A DNA stretch of 33,736 nt. Origin: Treponema sp. (GTDB lineage Bacteria; Spirochaetota; Spirochaetia; Treponematales; Treponemataceae). The DNA lies in NCBI GenBank assembly GCA_024402505.1, contig JAKSTP010000027.1, positions 1 through 33,736 of the forward strand, written 5' to 3'. Position 1 is the first letter of the stretch. Each line of letters starts with the position of its first letter. This document shows positions 31,482-33,736 of the stretch, in pieces. Position numbers and translations under genes: made by a program. The notes beneath the pieces were generated by a model. The model was not told where the DNA came from. It did no database searches and worked only from the letters and a program-made list of their open reading frames with translations.

Positions 31482-32443
31482 TATTTTTTACCTCCTGCAG
31501 TCATGTCTTCAGCAATATTGTTTTTCTTGTTCAGCTGAGAATCTTTTTTGTTTGAAGAAAGCATCCAAAGGATAGCAAACATAGAAACAGCAGTAATAAC
31601 CATTGAGAAAGCAGATGCCAGAGGCCAGTTACGAACCTTCTGAACCTGATCAACAATAATGTTTCCAAGCATGTAGGAATCTTTTCCACCAACCATCTGT
31701 GGTACAGTGTAGTTTCCGAAAATTGGAATGAATGTAAAAATCAAGGCACTGATAATACCGCTTTTTACACCAGGAATAAGAATCTGCATCATGGCCTGAG
31801 GTTTTGTTGCTCCAAGGTCACGGGCGGCTTCCAGAAGTGAAAAATCAAAACGGTCTACGGCAGTAAAGATTGGCAGAATTGCATAAGGAAGATACATGTA
31901 AATGCTTACAAGGATAATGGCACCTTTTGTAAACATAAACTTGTGTGTTGTGTAAACTGCATCTTTAGAGAATCCGTGGAACAGATTGAAGAAGAAGCGG
32001 AAAATATCGTTCAAAAGTCCGTTGTCACCAAGAATTGTCATCCAGGCAAAAATGCGGATAAGGGAGTTTGTGAGAAACGGAATGATTACCAGAATCAAAA
32101 GTACAGTCTGATGGCGGCTTCTTGCCATGGCATAACCACAAGGCAGAGCAATCAGAATTGTGATTGCAGTAGATGCAACAGTGATCCACAAAGTGCGGAG
32201 GAAAATCATAGCATAAGCGGAACTGAACATCTGTTTATAGGCTTTAAGAGTGAACTTTGCCACTACACCACCATAAACATCCCGGGTCATAAAGGAGTAA
32301 GCAACAATGATAGCAATAGGAACTACGAAGAATACGCAGAACCACAGTCCCATTGGCCATCCGTAAAAAGGCCCTGGATTAGGTTTCTTATATTTATTTT
32401 CAGATTTGTCTTTCAAAGCTTTTACCTGTGCCCTATTTTTCAA
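31481..32443 (-). CDS. potB: Spermidine/putrescine ABC transporter permease PotB
   Basis: The 320-residue permease has the partner fold of PotC, with GLWFCVFFVVPIAIIVAYSFM as its first membrane helix and an EAA loop SLLEAARDLGATKPQAMMQILIPGVKSGIISA. FGNYTVPQMVGGKDSYMLGNIIVDQV is a characteristic PotB segment. A 40-residue basic N-terminal extension precedes helix 1, and a polar Lys/Asn-rich tail follows the last helix. It overlaps potA by 11 bases and potC by one, which points to coupled translation. Confidence 0.94.
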   Translation of the reverse strand: MKNRAQVKALKDKSENKYKKPNPGPFYGWPMGLWFCVFFVVPIAIIVAYSFMTRDVYGGVVAKFTLKAYKQMFSSAYAMIFLRTLWITVASTAITILIALPCGYAMARSRHQTVLLILVIIPFLTNSLIRIFAWMTILGDNGLLNDIFRFFFNLFHGFSKDAVYTTHKFMFTKGAIILVSIYMYLPYAILPIFTAVDRFDFSLLEAARDLGATKPQAMMQILIPGVKSGIISALIFTFIPIFGNYTVPQMVGGKDSYMLGNIIVDQVQKVRNWPLASAFSMVITAVSMFAILWMLSSNKKDSQLNKKNNIAEDMTAGGKK

Positions 32444-33623
32444 TGTCTTCTACGACATATCCGTCTTCAGCAGCCCAGGAAACATAAACTTCATCTTTCC
32501 ATTCAATATCCGGGCCGTCATCCATAAAATTCTTATGCTGCTGGAAAACTTTGAGAAGTGCTCCGTTTTCAAGCTTAACGTAGAATTTTGTCTGGAAACC
32601 TGTATAAACCGGTTCCTGTACGAATCCTTTGAATACGTTGATGTCTTTTCTTCCGTGAACATCAGGAACGTCGGTTGTAATACGGATTTTTTCCGGGCGA
32701 ATAGTAAATGCTACTTTCTGTCCCGGCTGGGTCATTTCATAGTCGGTAACCATCATGTATTTGTCACCGGCAGCTACTTCGGCAGAGTCTGTAGGAAGGG
32801 CAGCCTGTTTGCCAAGAGCAGGAACAGAACATGTTACCATGTATTCATCGTTTCCTTTTCCGTCTTTGCAAGGTGTACATTCAGCTACAGTTGCTTCAAA
32901 AAGGTTTGTTTCACCGATAAATTCTGCTACAAACTGTGTGGCAGGACTTTCGTAAATTTCAAATGGAGTTCCAATCTGCAGAACATGACCTTTATTCATT
33001 ACAGCAATACGGTCAGATACAGCAAGGGCTTCACTCTGGTCGTGAGTAACGTAAATAAAGGTGATACCAATTTTGTCGTGGAGATTATCCAGGTCAATAA
33101 GAAGATTGGCACGGAGTTTTGCATCCAGGGCAGAAAGAGGTTCATCAAGAAGAAGAACAGAAGGTTCATTGATCAGAGCACGGGCAATGGCAACACGCTG
33201 CTTCTGTCCACCAGAAAGCTGGTTTGGTTTTTTATTGATGTGATCATCAAGCTGAACCAGGTGAACATATTCACGTACTTTGGCATCAATTTCATCTTTT
33301 GGAAGTTTCTTTAAACGCAGCGGATATGCAACGTTCTCATAAACTGTCATATGAGGAAAAAGTGCATAGGTCTGGAATACTGTGTTGGATTCGCGCTTAT
33401 CCGGAGAGAACGGAGTAACGTCTTTGTCATCAAAAAGAACGACACCATCATCAGGAAATTCGAAACCGGCAATAATGCGGAGCAAAGTTGTTTTGCCGCA
33501 TCCAGAAGGTCCGAGGAGAGAGAAGAACTCACCGCGGTTGATAGTAAAATTGATGTCGTCAAGCGCTACGAAATCACCGAAACGCTTTGAAACATGATCA
33601 ATGGTAACCTGACTTCCTTTCAA
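32433..33623 (-). CDS. potA: Spermidine/putrescine ABC transporter ATPase
   Basis: The 396-residue ATPase has Walker A GPSGCGKTT (38-46), Q-loop FQTYALFPHMTVYENV, signature LSGGQKQRVAIARAL, Walker B VLLLDEPLSALD and the H-loop TFIYVTHDQSEA. The C-terminal 150 residues form a TOBE-type regulatory domain (IRPEKIRI). The start is a TTG at 33623 with AGAGGT six bases upstream; the residues before VTIDHVSKRFG fit the family. It heads the potABCD operon. An insertion of Cys-containing sequence (AECTPCKDGKGNDEYMVTCSV) in the TOBE domain is longer than in E. coli PotA. Confidence 0.94.
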   Translation of the reverse strand: MKGSQVTIDHVSKRFGDFVALDDINFTINRGEFFSLLGPSGCGKTTLLRIIAGFEFPDDGVVLFDDKDVTPFSPDKRESNTVFQTYALFPHMTVYENVAYPLRLKKLPKDEIDAKVREYVHLVQLDDHINKKPNQLSGGQKQRVAIARALINEPSVLLLDEPLSALDAKLRANLLIDLDNLHDKIGITFIYVTHDQSEALAVSDRIAVMNKGHVLQIGTPFEIYESPATQFVAEFIGETNLFEATVAECTPCKDGKGNDEYMVTCSVPALGKQAALPTDSAEVAAGDKYMMVTDYEMTQPGQKVAFTIRPEKIRITTDVPDVHGRKDINVFKGFVQEPVYTGFQTKFYVKLENGALLKVFQQHKNFMDDGPDIEWKDEVYVSWAAEDGYVVEDIEK

Positions 33624-33629
33624 ATCAGT

Positions 33630-33635
33630 ACCTCT
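33630..33635 (-). promoter_or_regulatory. Ribosome binding site that decides the TTG start of potA
   Basis: AGAGGT on the minus strand lies six bases before the TTG at 33623. No ATG or GTG occurs in frame closer to it, so the rare start codon is well supported. Confidence 0.7.
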
Positions 33636-33652
33636 TAAGTAAAAAAAATAAA

Positions 33653-33670
33653 AATGCTCATACAGGCATT
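33653..33670 (-). terminator. Weak hairpin with a T-run in the potA leader
   Basis: On the minus strand AATGC and GCATT form a 5-bp stem with an 8-base loop, followed by TTTATTTTTTTT. It could be the terminator of a gene beyond the right edge, or an attenuator between the pot promoter and potA. The stem is short, so this is tentative. No consensus promoter is clear in the remaining 66 bases. Confidence 0.35.
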
Positions 33671-33736
33671 AAAAAAAAATTTTGCAAGTTCATGTCTGCC
33701 TTGCGGTTTTTCTTTTAAGTGAACAATGAACGAAAA

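Noticed and set aside
32406..33314. 302-codon rightward open frame
   Set aside because: It lies opposite potA, whose motifs are complete. Composition is typical of an antisense shadow.

Overview
The window looks like chromosomal DNA of a host-associated, probably gut or rumen, spirochaete of the Treponema group. This is inferred from gene content and protein style, not from a database match. The evidence is moderate-to-low GC DNA, many short lipoprotein or secreted leaders, a eukaryotic-type NADP isocitrate dehydrogenase, a cytoplasmic family-43 glycoside hydrolase, a stand-alone DHH/DHHA1 phosphodiesterase (DhhP type), a SpoIIE/STAS/HATPase partner-switching set, TPR and ankyrin proteins, and a PotABCD polyamine importer. 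I count 34 protein genes and one tmRNA. There are no tRNAs, rRNAs or CRISPR arrays, and no gene-free stretch longer than about 300 bases once the tmRNA is counted.

Layout. Positions 1-54 are the outer end of an IS3-family (IS150-like) insertion sequence whose transposase lies off the left edge. Between it and icd is a GC-rich patch with two perfect hairpins and a small remnant of a second icd 3' end. Positions 164-3686 (minus) hold purC, a GH43 glycosidase and icd behind one good promoter. Positions 3729-7782 (minus) hold a secreted protein, a very acidic RlpA-like/SPOR envelope protein, miaA and a ttcA-like gene. A divergent, overlapping promoter pair then leads rightward to a small secreted protein, dhhP, a sigma-like regulator, rdgB, and an rsbU-rsbV-rsbW-like module (11295-13876). 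The module's terminator hairpin contains the -35 box of ssrA (tmRNA, 13949-14321). Rightward genes continue with an HMA-like protein lacking its CxxC, a D-2-hydroxyacid dehydrogenase, an ankyrin lipoprotein, rsmD, a 120-residue protein, a TPR protein and rlmN. The strand then flips: thrA, cdaA, cdaR, acpS, a DUF2225 gene and truA run leftward (26293 to 19917). An HD-GYP gene and a small membrane protein run rightward (26410-27928) and meet recQ tail to tail with a 52-bp overlap. Finally potA-potB-potC-potD (minus) lies upstream of recQ.

How the parts connect. Two nucleotide second-messenger circuits are represented: c-di-AMP (CdaA synthase, CdaR regulator, DhhP-type hydrolase) and c-di-GMP (membrane HD-GYP hydrolase). 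RsbU/RsbV/RsbW homologues imply a partner switch, and its output is not obvious. The sigma-like protein two genes upstream is a candidate, but that is inference. Translation quality and RNA modification are well represented (tmRNA, RsmD, RlmN, TruA, MiaA, TtcA-like). The most unusual items are the acidic tandem-repeat SPOR protein, the atypical sigma-like protein, the terminator/promoter overlap at ssrA, promoters with palindromes or almost no leader, and the IS/icd-remnant junction.
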